Positions 14,701-25,838 of a stretch of 64,000 nt of DNA are shown piece by piece. The notes under the pieces were generated by a model that saw only the letters and a list, made by a program, of their open reading frames with translations, had not been told where the DNA came from and did no database searches. The position numbers were made by a program, and so were the translations under genes. Source of the stretch: Steromphala cineraria (taxonomy: Eukaryota; Mollusca; Gastropoda; Trochida; Trochidae); contig OU744725.1 in NCBI GenBank assembly GCA_916613615.1, positions 57,482,575-57,546,574 on the forward strand. Reading direction: 5' to 3'. How positions within the stretch are numbered: position 1 is the first letter of the stretch; each line of letters begins with the position of its first letter.

Positions 14701-17700
14701 TTCTACTTTTTTCAAGCTTCGGCAATTCTCGCAACTTTCCGTTCGTAACAATCATTTTCCTTATTAACACACCGGATTTGACGTATCTCAACTGCATATG
14801 TAACAAACTTACTTTTTAATATGATATTGAAGAATAATATAGTGAGAAACTAGTGTTATCGTTAGTAAAGAAACTGCAAAACACTATAAAATAGGAATCC
14901 TAAACAAAACTCCGAGAACATCGCCAGCGACACTTGGCCCTATGACGTCATAGCCTACAACGATTATAACGTCATTTCCATGGTGACGTCGTTTGAAAGG
15001 ATCCCGTCGCTCGGTATTCTGAACTTACGTTTATCATATTCAGAACTTATGAATAATTACTAAGGATAACCTTTTATCACTGTATTTAGTTTTCACACTT
15101 GAGAAAATTGCCTCTTACGTTTAACTACGCAAAGTAATGAGAAAATAAACAGATAATTGAGGTATCAAATCATCAGTCGAGCTTGTCATAGGTAATCGCC
15201 TTCTTTGCATTATGTATCAATGCGCAGTGCGACGTCTCGGATTATTTAACAATTCAAATTTACTTTTAAAAAGGTTAAAAAGAGAGTATATAATAAATAC
15301 AGAACGTCATACGTGTGCATTTGGGTCGTTTGTATTTAACTCGAAGATGTCATGGACGCGGAGAAACAACTCGTTCTTCGAACTCGTTGTTCCTCCGCGT
15401 CCATGACATCTACTCGTTCAATACAAACGACCCAAATGCACACGTATGACGTTCTGTATATATATTATACATACATTTAGTTGCGAAGAAGTTGAAATAT
15501 TATTATTCAATTTAACAAAAGGGATCTTTGTTAAAAAGGAAAAATATGTTCTACCCAGCAAACTCGGCGAATAAGAACAGAGGCTCGATGAACATTTCAT
15601 GACTTGATTTGCTTCTGTGGGGAGAGTATGAATGAAACCTGCATTGTTCAACATTTCGAAATTACGTAAATTAAAGACAACATGCTACATTAGCGTATTT
15701 GTTTTTTGTCTTCAGCCAATGAAATGTTGTTATTTGACGAGTCTGGTGGAAATATCTTGAGCCCTTGAACTCTCTGCGCAATGACAGTTTATCATGCCCA
15801 TTGTAATTATCGGAACCACTGTTATGGTGGGATAACTTAAAATATAAGCTTAACAAATCTAGTATTTATTTCATCTGGTAACTGCCACTAAGGCTGGACC
15901 CGACCCGACTCATTTCATTATATAAAAAGCCATACGAGATTTCTGCATAGATAGATATAAGCATTTGTTTGGAGCTGGGCGGAAACACATACGCTGACTG
16001 TAACAGGGTGAAAATGTTACAAGCTATGGACTACACATGTACAAGATAATTTCTAGCAAGAACGTGTTCCTTTTTTCTACGACCACAATGCTGAAATACC
16101 TCTCGGAGTTTGTCTTGTTCAGACGCCACAAGAAACATGGACTCCTTGATAAGGTTGACCGTCTTCTCCAGTTGCTTGGGGGTGAGGGAGTGGGATCCCC
16201 GGGGGTCCGTTCCCCCAGTCTCGGGTCCCGGCACGAGGTAGTGAGCTGGCCCCGGGGTGGAGTCCTTTGGTGTGCCCCTCAGTTTCACGCCTTCTCCGGA
16301 ATCTGGAAAGGACGATTGTGCTGAGTATTTTGTTTTAAATTGGGGTTTGTTCGAAGTTATTGAAAGATAAAACTAATACAACGATATGATTTACGATAAA
16401 TATTAGTAAAATTATGTAACTATTCACACTTTCTCTGGAATCTGGAGGGGACGATTGTGCTGAGTATTTATTTTTTTTATTGGGGTTTGTTCGAAGCTAA
16501 AGAAAGATAATAATAATCACAACGATATGATTTACGATAAATATTGGTACAATTATGATAACTATTCACACTTTCTCCAGAATCTGGAAGGGTCGGTTTA
16601 GCTGCGTATTTGATTTGTTATAGGAGTGGGATATATTTACGAAACATGGTCACCAATGTGATAATTATGCACACTTTCTCCCAAATCTGGAAGGGTCTTG
16701 CTGTGATGTTTGATCTATAATAATATAAATGTATATGCAACTTATCCAGTCATCATTCACACAATACCTGCAGCAAGCGTCGTCTGAAGTATTTTAGTTA
16801 ACATATATACATTTACTTCCCGATTTTGTTGAGTCTTTGGTTCTTAATAAGTATAGATGTGCAAGGTGATTGTAATATAACGAGATATATACGTAATTAA
16901 CAAATGTTCGTTATATCAAACCTAGTGTAATTAAATAGTGATCTTAAACTGACGATTGTATAATGATGGTAATGTTCACTATGTGAAATGATGAATATTA
17001 TTGGCACATCCAAGTTGGGGAAGAGTATCAAAATGTTCAAGTTTATCAAAATAATATTATGTAAGATAATTATTGACGTGACTTTGATGATCATCACCAT
17101 GTTGTTGATGGTTAATAATCACATGATTAAACATGTTGAAGATGACAGTGATCATGATTACCTAACTCTTATATTGGTTTGTTATGACGGTGACGATGAT
17201 GGTTTATGAGTTATATAAGTAATACTGATGTCAATAATGATAATCGTTGACAACGCTTGACGATGATGGTAGTGGTGATGATCATATTGACAATCATAAT
17301 GATCCTATTGTTGCTTATTGATGATGTCAAACATGATTTCGCAATTATAGGGATATTCTAAAGCACAGAAAAGTCATTCCATGAGACAAACATAAGTTCA
17401 TGACTTTCGATGCTTTCATCTTGCGAAAGTGCTTTTGAATAATTTGAGACAGAAAACAGAAAAAATATTTTCAACGCAGATATATTCTTTTAAGAAAAGA
17501 AATGAGATATTTTATTTTTTAAAACACGTGATTTAAACTGGGCGTCTCAACTAAATGGACAGTTATCAAAATTGATAGCTAATAAATTGACATCGTTAGT
17601 CAACAGTTTTGATTTATTTGTTTACCTCTTGTATTTGAAAGGAATAAACAAAGAGGAAGATATCCCATTACATCCCACGTAATCACGTTTAACAAGTTAA

Positions 17701-20700
17701 ATCTTTTATAAAACGTTTCTAAACGGTAACCCGATCTCTTGCAGTCGCCTAGAGCGCTTTATCTTTCAATAAACACACGTGCTGGAAGAAAAGTGTCTTG
17801 TAAAGTGATATAAGTAAAGCTTGTATCATAGAAAGCTTATCATCAGCAAATTATAAAGCATGTTTTTGTTTCTCGTGTTCCACTGCCAACTTTCAGACCT
17901 ACATGTGACTGCATTGTTGGAACAAGTGTGTAACTTACATATAATGATTTTAAATTAACTGTTTTAGTAATCATGCCCTATTAAAGAGAGAATTGTGATT
18001 AAACCCCAAATGACTAGCTGTGTTATGAACTGAGTTTTTTCTTTCAAACACACTTTAACATTTTCAATAGCTTCTTGGGAAACGATTGACATTAAATAGC
18101 TGTAAATATCAATCTGTAAATTGAGATTTTTGTTCGATCGTTATTATACTCTGAAATTGGTGAAAGGTATATAAGGATATTTTATGATGATATTTTGCAA
18201 TTATACAGATATATAGAGAATCTCGCCCAAGTGTCTGATATCAAAATTTTATTAATATATCAACACAAGTTGAGAAAAGTAACAAATATCCAAGGCTTGC
18301 CGAGGATATATATATATTTTACTGTTATCAACGAGTGCTGATATATTTGATATCATAAGACACGAGGTTGAGATTCTATTTATCATCCAAAATCATTTTT
18401 CATCACTTAAGCATAAAATGTATATCTTTGAACACTGCATAGCCCTCCAACCCCTAAACCAATGATTATTTGTTTATGCTAAACTTAATTTCTGCAGACG
18501 GTAAGACATTTCATTATTCAACCATGTATCCAAAGTCAAAGCCACATCAAGTACATAGCGAAAGCTGCATGAGGACATTTGTGTTTACACTTCAAATGGA
18601 TTCGGAGTAATGCAGTTGAAGGAAATGTACCCTTTTTGTTGGAACCCACTTTACCCTAAGATATCTTGCAAAGTGTCTTTTATGCACGACCGTAAACAGG
18701 AATGATATGAACACATACGGATTTACTTATCAACGTACGGGCCTTTCCAAATTGCCAGCTGGAAATGCGGAAGTGACCAGTCATAATAAGTTCACTTTTA
18801 AGCACGAAACATAAAAACAGAAATGGGAATAACATAACAACATAACACATTTATATTGTTAACGTACAAGCGTTTCCAAATGGTTAGCAGAATACATCCG
18901 GAATTGACCAATGGCCAAGCTAAAGGTTACCTAGGGTTTATTATTTCCTTTTAACATTTAGTTCAACAAACCTATATTTCTACCACAAATAAAGCTGGTC
19001 TGTATGCAGATGGTTGACAATAGTGGAGCACAGTGGTCTAGTGGTTAGCATGCTGGCCTCTCACGCCAAAGGCCCCGGTTCAAATCCCGGTGGAGACACA
19101 AACAATTTTGTGACATGGGCCTCATCCTGTGTTGTGTCCCTGGGCAAGGCACTTCATCCACATTGCACTCAGTCCACCCAGTTGTTAAAATGGGTACCTG
19201 AACACTGGATGTACTGACCTACGTGGTCGTAATTAGCAGCTGTGAAAGTACGCTCCTTCAGGGTAATAATGTAGCGCTTTGAGCATGTCTTATGACGTGG
19301 AAAATGCGCAATATAAATACATCTATGCACATTATTATAATAGGACTCACTCAGACAATTCGTTCAGTCTGTAAACGTCCGTGTGATGGGTTGCAAGGAT
19401 ACTGTTTATTTCAATATCAATAGGACGAAGAAAGGTTAGGATAAAGTCCCTGAATACATAATAATAACATTCATTGTTTTAATATTTGATGTGAAATATA
19501 AAAGCAGTTCTACAAAAATATAAAGTTCGACAACAAGAAATACCACCATTTTCTAAATTTAAAGGGGCAGTAGCACGTTTTTTGATAATTTTATATTATA
19601 ACATTTTCACTGATAATTGTATGTTAATGCTAAATGTATTATGTTGATAGTGTCATAAATCTCATTACACAAGCCAATCAGTCATAGTCAGAGGACAAAG
19701 AATGAAGATTCACATAAAATCCATTGGCGACCATTTTTGTGTGAACACCTTTAATTCATTTTTTGAAAGAAAAGGAATCGCATGGCTAAACTTAACGTTA
19801 TATATTGGAATTATTACTGCTCCATTTAGTTTAAATACATGGTCTTTCAATTGAAATCGTTAATTTTCATTTTCCTTACATCACCCTTTATTCCCCCTAA
19901 AAACGTGCTACTGCCCCTTTAAGGTCAAAGGTTACAAAAAAGTAATGGTTTCTTAGATTGATGATTTCGTAATGTAAATTCAAAAGGTGAAACTATTTTT
20001 TTATTTGTCGCTTAAAACTTTTTTTATGATTTTATGTTAATAGATACACTTCACATCAGAGCATATGCTGAAGTCGATAAACGCTGTACGTAAATTTGCT
20101 ACTGATAATAATCATGTGCATATATATATATACAGTGATAAAAAAAATTCAAAATGCATGTAAAGAAAAATTTTCGTTCAGGTGTATAACTTATTATTGG
20201 TGTTGTATGTTTCAAAACATATCAAGAGGGATGTGCAGAGACCACTTGGTTGCAATATGAGAACGGAAAGACTGACAAATATTCTCAAGTAACCAATTTG
20301 TTAGAAACCTAATAAAAGATTGAAATAAACCTCCCACGTGCACGTAGAAAGAATAATCATATTCAGGGTTGTGAATTATGTGGCATTTGCAGTATAAACT
20401 GAATCGCTTTTTCTACATTTTGATAACGATTAAATGTTATGGTATATGTGTTTTTCAATTAATATCCGTTTATAGTATATTCACCAAGGAATTATTTCTC
20501 CACCCTTAAAGGGGCAGTACCACGTTCTTAGGGGGAATATATGGTGATGTCAGGAAAATGAAAAATAATGGTTCCAATTGAAAGACAATGCATTTTAACT
20601 AAATGGACCAGTAATAATTCAAAGATATAATAAGTTTAGCCATGCAATTCCTTTTTCTTACACAAAATGAATTAAAATGTTCACGCAAAATGGCCGCCAA

Positions 20701-23700
20701 TGGATTTTAGGTGAATCTTCATACTTTGTCCTCTGACTACATATGATTGGTTTGTGTGATAAGATATTTGACACTATCAAAATAATACACTTAGCTTTAA
20801 CGTACAATAATCAGTGAAAATTTTAAAATATAAAATTATCAAAAACGTTCTACTGCCCCTTTAAGTTATTGAATAACCTACCAGCCATATTCTACGTTTC
20901 AACTTCTTTATTGGATGTACTATTTCAGTGTGATGTGTTTCTTATTTACGTTTATAAACATGAACAAAGGTCGTAAAGAGTTTCCCTTCTACATAAAAGT
21001 AACGGAACTGTCAAGACTTTTGTTTTCTAAATATTTTTAACAAGCATTCTTTATGTGCCAGTTTATCCCTTTATAAAATTACTACAAAAGTATCTTGGAC
21101 GTAATTATACCATGAGAGATACTAGTAGTCAACAAATGTGTCACTGTCATATTTGGGGTCACACTACCTACAATAGTACAAATTCTTGAACATTTTTAAT
21201 CTAATGCTATGGCAGAAAGTGTGATCCAATATATATATATGTTAAAGTTTGTATGTTAACAACGACCTTCAGTAAGTCTACTGGTGCATGCTTTAAACCA
21301 CGCCCTTCTATTCACAGCTGTTTCTTGGGTTCAAACACGTGGTTTTTCGACATTGTCATCAGTAGTACGTTGACGATTGGTAAATACATTATATAAAGCT
21401 GTTACACCCTGCCTTTCTCTTGATGAATCAGATTTGTACTTGTGAAAACGCCGCTGTTGGTGGCAGTGTTAAAACGAATTAACTCCTTGGTGCCAGAATG
21501 TTTTACCTTTATGAACACATACGTGCCCTTAGCCGCCGTAGGGTTAAAGGTTAGTTTCTCGCTCTGTTGTGTTTTAACACGTTGAAGCTTTGATCAATGT
21601 GTGGGGTCGCTAATTGACTATGGTTTAATTAAATCATTGAATGTGATTATTTTTAAGGTCAGATTTTATAGGACAATGTACTCTATTCAGAAACAACAAC
21701 CTCGCCTAAATTTAGGAATGACATATTTTTGGAGACTGCATGGAAGGTTACTAAAATAACTCTAATAAATAATTAGTATTTATCAAAAACAAACTTTGTC
21801 GTTATATATTCAATTTTAATTACTGTTTAAGGTATGTTGATTATGTTTGCACACACGAATTTCCTTAGTTATTTTCAAATGTGTGTTCTTTTTAATCGAA
21901 TAATGAACCCATTGTGTCCTAAATAAGCATTTGTGTCGGTATAGATGTGGTCACATGTAGCATATTTTTTATAATATTGATGAAGGTCACACAATACTAA
22001 ATGACCTAACATTTAATGGAATTTTTACCAAACGAGTATTTAGTATTACATGGGCGAAAGCAAATTTCATACAAAATCATTGACGAGTATTAGCAAATAA
22101 TCTTTCATGTCAGGAAGTTTAGGAAATTTATATTTAATTGCCGAGAAAATACTTAAAACTAATATTACAGCAATTTGGCTGCCATGTTAATATGATGACG
22201 CCATATCTACGCACTAGTGTGACGTCATATATGCAGCGGTAGTGCAAGAGTATTTGGACCTCAATTCCTTCAACTTACCTTAATGTATAGGCCTAAGCGT
22301 TAAATGACGACATTTACGATAATTAATGCTTGAACTCTATATTTACAAAATGAAAACAACATATACGTAACTGAAATAGTTCAAAATGATTTAAGCAAAA
22401 ATTTAAGATTGAATGCCTCTTTAGCAAACAACGTCGATTTTTTTTAGATTAAAGAAATGACGATCTGAAAGTAAAGCCTTTTATTTTAAGATAACGTTCA
22501 ACTTGGTAAAATGTTTACCTTGACATGATCCCTAATCCTTTGGACTTATAGGCTAAACATATTTCAGCATGATACTTGTTTTTTAAGTAAATAAAAAAAA
22601 ATGGACCCCTTCTTATCCAAAGGAAAGCCAAAAAAATCGCAGCCTTCTCAAGAAGTTAAATACAAGAAAAAAATGTAAGAAACTGCTTTTGGCACTTGAG
22701 AACTAATGCTTGATTAATAAAGATAAACTTTTATTTATAACGTGTTAATAAAAAAAACCTTTTAAGACAATTCGAATCTATACTTAAATTTTCAATTTTA
22801 TATCAAGTTTTCATTGAATTTATATTTTTCATTGAAATATAGAAAAGCAAATTGAATATACAGCTGTCCCAAATATCATGAAAAACATACGGTGGTACTG
22901 CACGGCGCCCTGTTTAACCCTCTTTTATTCAAACAGCGCTTCTAGGGAATTGACAAAACACGTCTTCTTACCCATAAACGTAGATAAACAGCACTTAACG
23001 TGTAAAAGCATCATAATTATTGGCTCGCGGTGTGAAACCCGACCGCAATTATTAGTGAAATGGGAAATGTGGATAGTCTATCAACTTGAAACATCTCGCT
23101 TTAAGCAATCGTAACGTTCACACTCGGGAAATAAGTAGGCGTAAGAGGTTCGAGAAAGATGCCAATTCTTACTTCTGAGTTTCATATAACGCCCTCTTTT
23201 TCCGTTTGGCTGTGAATAAGGAAGGAAGGTTAAACGTAAAAAGAAAACGTTGTACATTTGTAACCATATGCTTTATTCGAAATCATATTATTATGTTATT
23301 ATATGGGGTTTTTTTTCTTTTGAATATTAAAGTATGAGAATGACGAAAAAAACGTATCATGTTGGTAAGAAGTTCACTTTGGATTAAACACTTACATAAG
23401 TTTTATCATCATAATTACATTCAACGAATTGAACATAAAACAGACTTGTGTCCATCATGTCTAAATAATATCTTGACTTATTCAGCATGTTATACAACGA
23501 TCTATAGCGTTATTCATACATTTACTTCTATACGTTTCAATATGGGTTTTCTACTTTTTAAATTTACACTAAACCTAGCAGTAATAATTCAAATATTGGT
23601 GTAAAGTTTAGCTATACAATTCCTTTTTCTTGCACAATATGATTTAAAGGTGTTCACACAAAATGGTCGCCCATGGATTTTAGGCGAATCTTCATACTTT

Positions 23701-24748
23701 GTCCTCTGACTATGGATAATTGGTTTGTATTATGAGACTTTTGACAATATCAACATAATACATTTAGCATTAACGTACAATTATCAGTGAAAATTAAAAA
23801 TATAAAATGATCAAAAAACGTGCTACTGCCCCTTTAAAGTTTGTATAATAACTGTGATGATGAAAGATCCCGCTCTTGGTAAACACAGAAAGAATGGTAG
23901 AATATAAAAAGAGGTTTACAAATATAACAACACGACGCCGTTTGCATACAGGTTAACTCAAAAGTGATTAAATAGTAAAAAACAAATCTCGATATTTACA
24001 ATTAGATTAAAATTTACAATAAACATTCATTATCGAACACATTCAATTCAAATTCAGTATTTGTTCATGAATTAATATATAAATCAAATGCCACAATTGT
24101 CATAGGATAACACAAAGATTCAGCCTTTAACTATCAAAAAGATTTCTGTCAACAAAGTCTTTATAATAAAATCTTAATCCTTATTTAAATCTTGTAAACA
24201 GAAACATTCTTACTGGATATATACATTTGTTAATACATTTAAACGACCCAAATGTATCAATAACTCGAAAATGTCTATAATCGAAACATGAAATAAAGAA
24301 TAAGTGAAGATTTTGAAAAATTGGGATAATGACTTATTATTCACTGACCACTTGATAAAACATGAATGAATAACATTGACAATACCCCTAACTTATTTGG
24401 TGAGTAAATCTGGAACTCACCTGTGTTGAGTGTGAGGGGTGTAGGCCTAGGGCGGGGAACGCCTTCATCTCGTTGTGCCTTGCAGAGAAGTTCAAGATTC
24501 TCAATCCTTCTCATCAAATCACCCATCATCATACCCTTGACCACGTCAGGTTTGAATTCCAAGCCCCCCTCCACCTTTGGTCCTCCCCCGAGATCGGGCA
24601 GACCCTCCAGATCTGAGAGTTCGGGGGGTAGGGCGAGATCAGGTAATCTCTCCTCATCTTCATAGGTGAGACTGTAGCCCTGTCCTGTGGACTCATGGAA
24701 GAGACAGAGCATCAACACCAGGTAGACGCTCATCTGGGACCAATTCAT
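2345..24748 (-). CDS. Secreted coiled-coil H-type lectin (five coding exons, complete)
   Basis: Assembled by eye from five minus-strand exons: 24748-24421, 16302-16100, 8146-7957, 7061-6822, 2613-2345. They total 1230 nt, i.e. 409 residues plus stop, with no frame break, and intron phases 1, 0, 1, 1 agree at every junction. Order: signal peptide (about 1-22), acidic/proline-rich linker (to ~150), heptad-like coiled coil (~150-320), H-type lectin domain (~325-407) ending in the V-S-W-x-A-C signature typical of the family. Four N-glycosylation sequons (about N231, N253, N292, N384) fit secretion. H-type lectins (Helix pomatia agglutinin family) bind GalNAc-type sugars and usually oligomerise; the coiled coil suggests trimer or higher assembly. 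Role in defence or in mucus/egg secretion is inference. An in-frame TGA two codons before the ATG supports the start. The introns are full of transposon derivatives. Confidence 0.82.
3326..3630. mobile_element. 9-bp-TSD MITE (CATTCTCTCC family), copy 1
   Basis: Long terminal inverted repeats of ~57 bp starting CATTCTCTCCCC. Flanks ttctcttca (3317-3325) and ttctctaca (3631-3639) are a 9-bp duplication with one change. In lectin intron 4. Confidence 0.82.
3946..4325. mobile_element. 9-bp-TSD MITE, copy 2
   Basis: Same TIRs; perfect 9-bp duplication ccaagtaca at 3937-3945 and 4326-4334. The right TIR contains a short internal duplication of the segment tgacttgatctgcctc. Confidence 0.9.
6183..6427. 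mobile_element. Foldback MITE with ~70-bp terminal inverted repeats
   Basis: Left arm AAACCTAGCCTCAATATTAT... pairs with the right end over about 70 bp with few mismatches; total 245 bp, only ~100 bp between the arms. No clear target duplication. In lectin intron 4. Confidence 0.8.
6822..7061 (-). CDS. Lectin gene exon 4: coiled coil
   Basis: Acceptor gaccacag|CA at 7062-7063; 240 nt; donor CATG|gtacac, which is weaker than the others but gives phase 1, as exon 5 needs. The encoded 79-residue block has regular hydrophobic heptads and two sequons (N-R-S, N-K-T). Without splicing the frame would stop 12 residues later at 6790, just after a Cys-containing tail, so a truncated lectin-less isoform is formally possible. 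Confidence 0.72.
7957..8146 (-). CDS. Lectin gene exon 3: coiled coil
   Basis: Acceptor catttcag|GAG at 8147-8148 and donor AGCG|gttggt give 190 nt (63 codons plus 1). The peptide is rich in Leu, Glu, Arg, Asp and Gln with heptad spacing, without prolines except one, and carries an N-V-S sequon. A second possible donor four bases downstream would break the phase match with exon 4, so the first is preferred. Confidence 0.75.
8213..8322. repeat. Short foldback element with ~40-bp arms
   Basis: Arms share AGTGTGTCATATGACT and flanking ATTATTACC/GGTAATAAT. Located ~70-180 bp upstream of lectin exon 3 on the minus strand. Confidence 0.75.
8713..8787. repeat. (TAT)25 microsatellite with SINE-like tail
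   Basis: Perfect trinucleotide run of about 25 units. The following sequence with tttatatagcgcacat resembles the 3' tails of molluscan tRNA-derived SINEs, so the run is probably the end of an inverted SINE. Confidence 0.95.
9533..10093. mobile_element. ~560-bp MITE with TIR CACTCAGGGGCAAAA
   Basis: Left end CACTCAGGGGCAAAAGAAACGATAC and right end its inverse with two differences. AT-rich interior, no coding frame. No convincing target duplication. Confidence 0.78.
10437..10790. mobile_element. TTAA-flanked MITE, copy 2
   Basis: TIRs as in copy 1, TTAA at both ends (right end with one base change), 354 bp, same internal sequence in opposite orientation to copy 1. In lectin intron 2. Confidence 0.85.
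11306..11650. mobile_element. TTAA-flanked MITE, copy 3
   Basis: 345 bp with TIR AGGGGCAGTAGCACG at both ends and TTAA on both sides. Close relative of copy 2, 0.5 kb away and in the same orientation. Confidence 0.88.
12309..14510. repeat. ~2.2-kb minisatellite, ~46-47-bp unit
   Basis: About 45 tandem units with core TTCTATAACTCAAATCGTGG and ATTAGACACTAAGAAACATTT. Sub-blocks of several units recur (higher-order pattern), pointing to unequal exchange. Placed in lectin intron 2. No unique spacers, so not a CRISPR array. Confidence 0.95.
14633..14676. repeat. Small hairpin with a third copy of the arm
   Basis: GTGCAATACGGAAT and its inverse ATTCCGTATTGCAC flank a ~15-nt loop; ATCCGTATTGCAC occurs again just after. 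Confidence 0.6.
15287..15470. repeat. 184-bp near-perfect hairpin
   Basis: Two ~84-bp arms (about 90% paired) around a ~15-nt centre that itself contains the mini-hairpin GTTCTTCGAAC. The arms hold GC-richer sequence (CATGGACGCGGAG) than the surroundings. In lectin intron 2. Confidence 0.85.
15563..15631. mobile_element. 9-bp-TSD MITE, solo right terminus
   Basis: Only the right terminal repeat (ending in CTGTGGGGAGAGTATG) remains in lectin intron 2. Confidence 0.7.
16100..16302 (-). CDS. Lectin gene exon 2: linker to start of coiled coil
   Basis: Acceptor cctttccag|AT at 16303-16304 and donor GAG|gtattt give 203 nt, entering in phase 1 and leaving in phase 0. The first half is Gly/Pro/Thr-rich; the second half (from L-T-P-K-Q-L-E) begins a helical heptad pattern. 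The open frame runs on past the donor to a stop at 16031, but the donor sequence and the phase match to exon 3 favour splicing. Its acceptor is repeated several times upstream (see 16286-16700). Confidence 0.75.
16286..16700. repeat. Tandem repeats (~100-142 bp) carrying copies of the lectin exon-2 acceptor
   Basis: The 5' end of exon 2 and adjoining intron (unit start 16286) is repeated at 16425, 16567 and 16670. Each unit has, on the minus strand, a pyrimidine tract and CCAG followed by a copy of the exon start, becoming more diverged away from the exon. Confidence 0.82.
18240..18360. repeat. Foldback repeat, ATATATCAACAC family, copy 1
   Basis: GATATC and ATATATCAACAC near the left side pair with GTGCTGATATATTTGATATC at the right. 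Related sequences at ~29620 and ~59290. Confidence 0.6.
19022..19330 (+). mobile_element. tRNA-derived SINE
   Basis: Pol III A box TGGTCTAGTGG and B box GGTTCAAATCC at tRNA spacing head the element, followed by a core with CCCTGGGCAAGGCACTTCAT and GGGTACCTG found in many invertebrate SINEs, and a tail with TAGCGCTTTGAGC ... AATATAAAT. No acceptor-stem pairing, so not a functional tRNA gene. Confidence 0.85.
19563..19918. mobile_element. TTAA-flanked MITE, copy 4
   Basis: 356 bp, TIRs and TTAA flanks intact, opposite orientation to copies 2 and 3. In lectin intron 1. Confidence 0.88.
20510..20860. mobile_element. TTAA-flanked MITE, copy 5
   Basis: 351 bp, TTAA on both sides; both TIRs carry one change in the inner GCACG part. 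In lectin intron 1. Confidence 0.87.
23577..23833. mobile_element. TTAA-flanked MITE, copy 6, left end missing
   Basis: Matches the internal and right part of copy 3, ending in the TIR and TTAA; about 100 bp of the left end are lost. Confidence 0.8.
24421..24748 (-). CDS. Lectin gene exon 1: signal peptide and linker
   Basis: Starts with ATG at 24748, followed by a short polar stretch and the hydrophobic run VYLVLMLCLF, then a plausible signal peptidase site near S-T-G at 20-22. The rest (109 codons plus 1 nt) is acidic and rich in Leu, Pro and Gly. It ends at a consensus donor CACAG|gtgagt (phase 1). Its upstream in-frame stop argues against a longer N-terminus. Confidence 0.82.
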
Positions 24749-25511
24749 TACTCAAACGCACTCGGCACGATCACTCGTATAAATAGAAAGACGTCTTAAA
24801 GCAATTAAATACTTTGCTCTTGCCTAGCTTGAGGTATTCCTGCGTTACAGCAAAGATGAAAATATCCCAAGGCTTGAGCGCTTCATGTTATGTTTATTTC
24901 TCCTATGATATTACATCTAATAAGCACGGAGCTCCTTTAAGCGAGATTTGGTTTATTTTCCTGCTATATGCGGCAATTTTTATCTCGTTTTGCGGAAGAA
25001 TGCTTCATGTTCTCCTCCCGATAGTTCTTGTTTATTTGTCTTGGTGAACAGGAGAAAGCGAATTAAGTCCATCACTTCTTCAAATATGCGTTTTGTGTAT
25101 CCGTTATCTAGAACCGTCATCGTTCTCCATTATCACGAACAAAAACAGACAGAGCAGAGCGCCTTGCCTTATCCCCCTGTTGGTATCCATAACGTTATGA
25201 GAACTCCAGTAGCATTCCCTGCTCAGCAGAGCTCGGCGTGTGAGAGTTTGGGACTGCAATTAGCTTGCACTTTACTCCCAGTCTCATTCAGCTACTGTAT
25301 GTTTAGAGCAATTTAATTGACAGTTTACATAAAAAATATTCCATAATTTCACAGCTGCGTACCTTAATTCTGTTCTTACCTTCGTATCCCTGTGCAAATA
25401 TCATTTGGGATGTCTTTAAAACAGCGTAGTATTGCGAAAACGAATTGGATAATGTTGAAATTTGACCAAAGATGTGTAAGTTTAGTTTGCGTTAACATAT
25501 TCGTGTTTTAT
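24749..25511. other. 5' flank of the lectin gene
   Basis: Less AT-rich than surroundings, with no coding exon recognised on the minus strand. Presumably contains the promoter and 5' UTR, but I cannot place the transcription start. Confidence 0.45.
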
Positions 25512-25520
25512 ACCTTACAG

Positions 25521-25838
25521 CATCCTCTCCCCACAGAGGCAGATCAAGTCATGAAATGTTGATTCAGCCTCTGTTCTATTACGCCGAGTTTGTGGGATAG
25601 AATGGGAGATGCCTTATTGGAGGCAATCAAAGTTAGTTGTGCAATCAGCGACTGTGTTCTAACATCATCATTTTGGCTACTGAATCATTGCAAAAGCATT
25701 GTGATTTGAACCACCCTTTCCATGCGAGAAGCGTTGTCATTTGATAAAGAAACTGCCGGAACCCACGGATTTCGGCGTAATAGAACAGAGGCTGTATCAA
25801 CATTTCATGACTTGACCTGCCTCTGTGGGGAGAGAATG
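25521..25838. mobile_element. 9-bp-TSD MITE, copy 3
   Basis: Same TIRs; perfect duplication accttacag at 25512-25520 and 25839-25847. Lies ~0.8 kb upstream of the lectin start codon. Confidence 0.9.

Noticed and set aside
24778..24785. TATAAATA as TATA box of the lectin gene
   Set aside because: It reads in the plus direction and lies only ~30 bp before the ATG, leaving almost no 5' UTR; treated as chance in AT-rich DNA.
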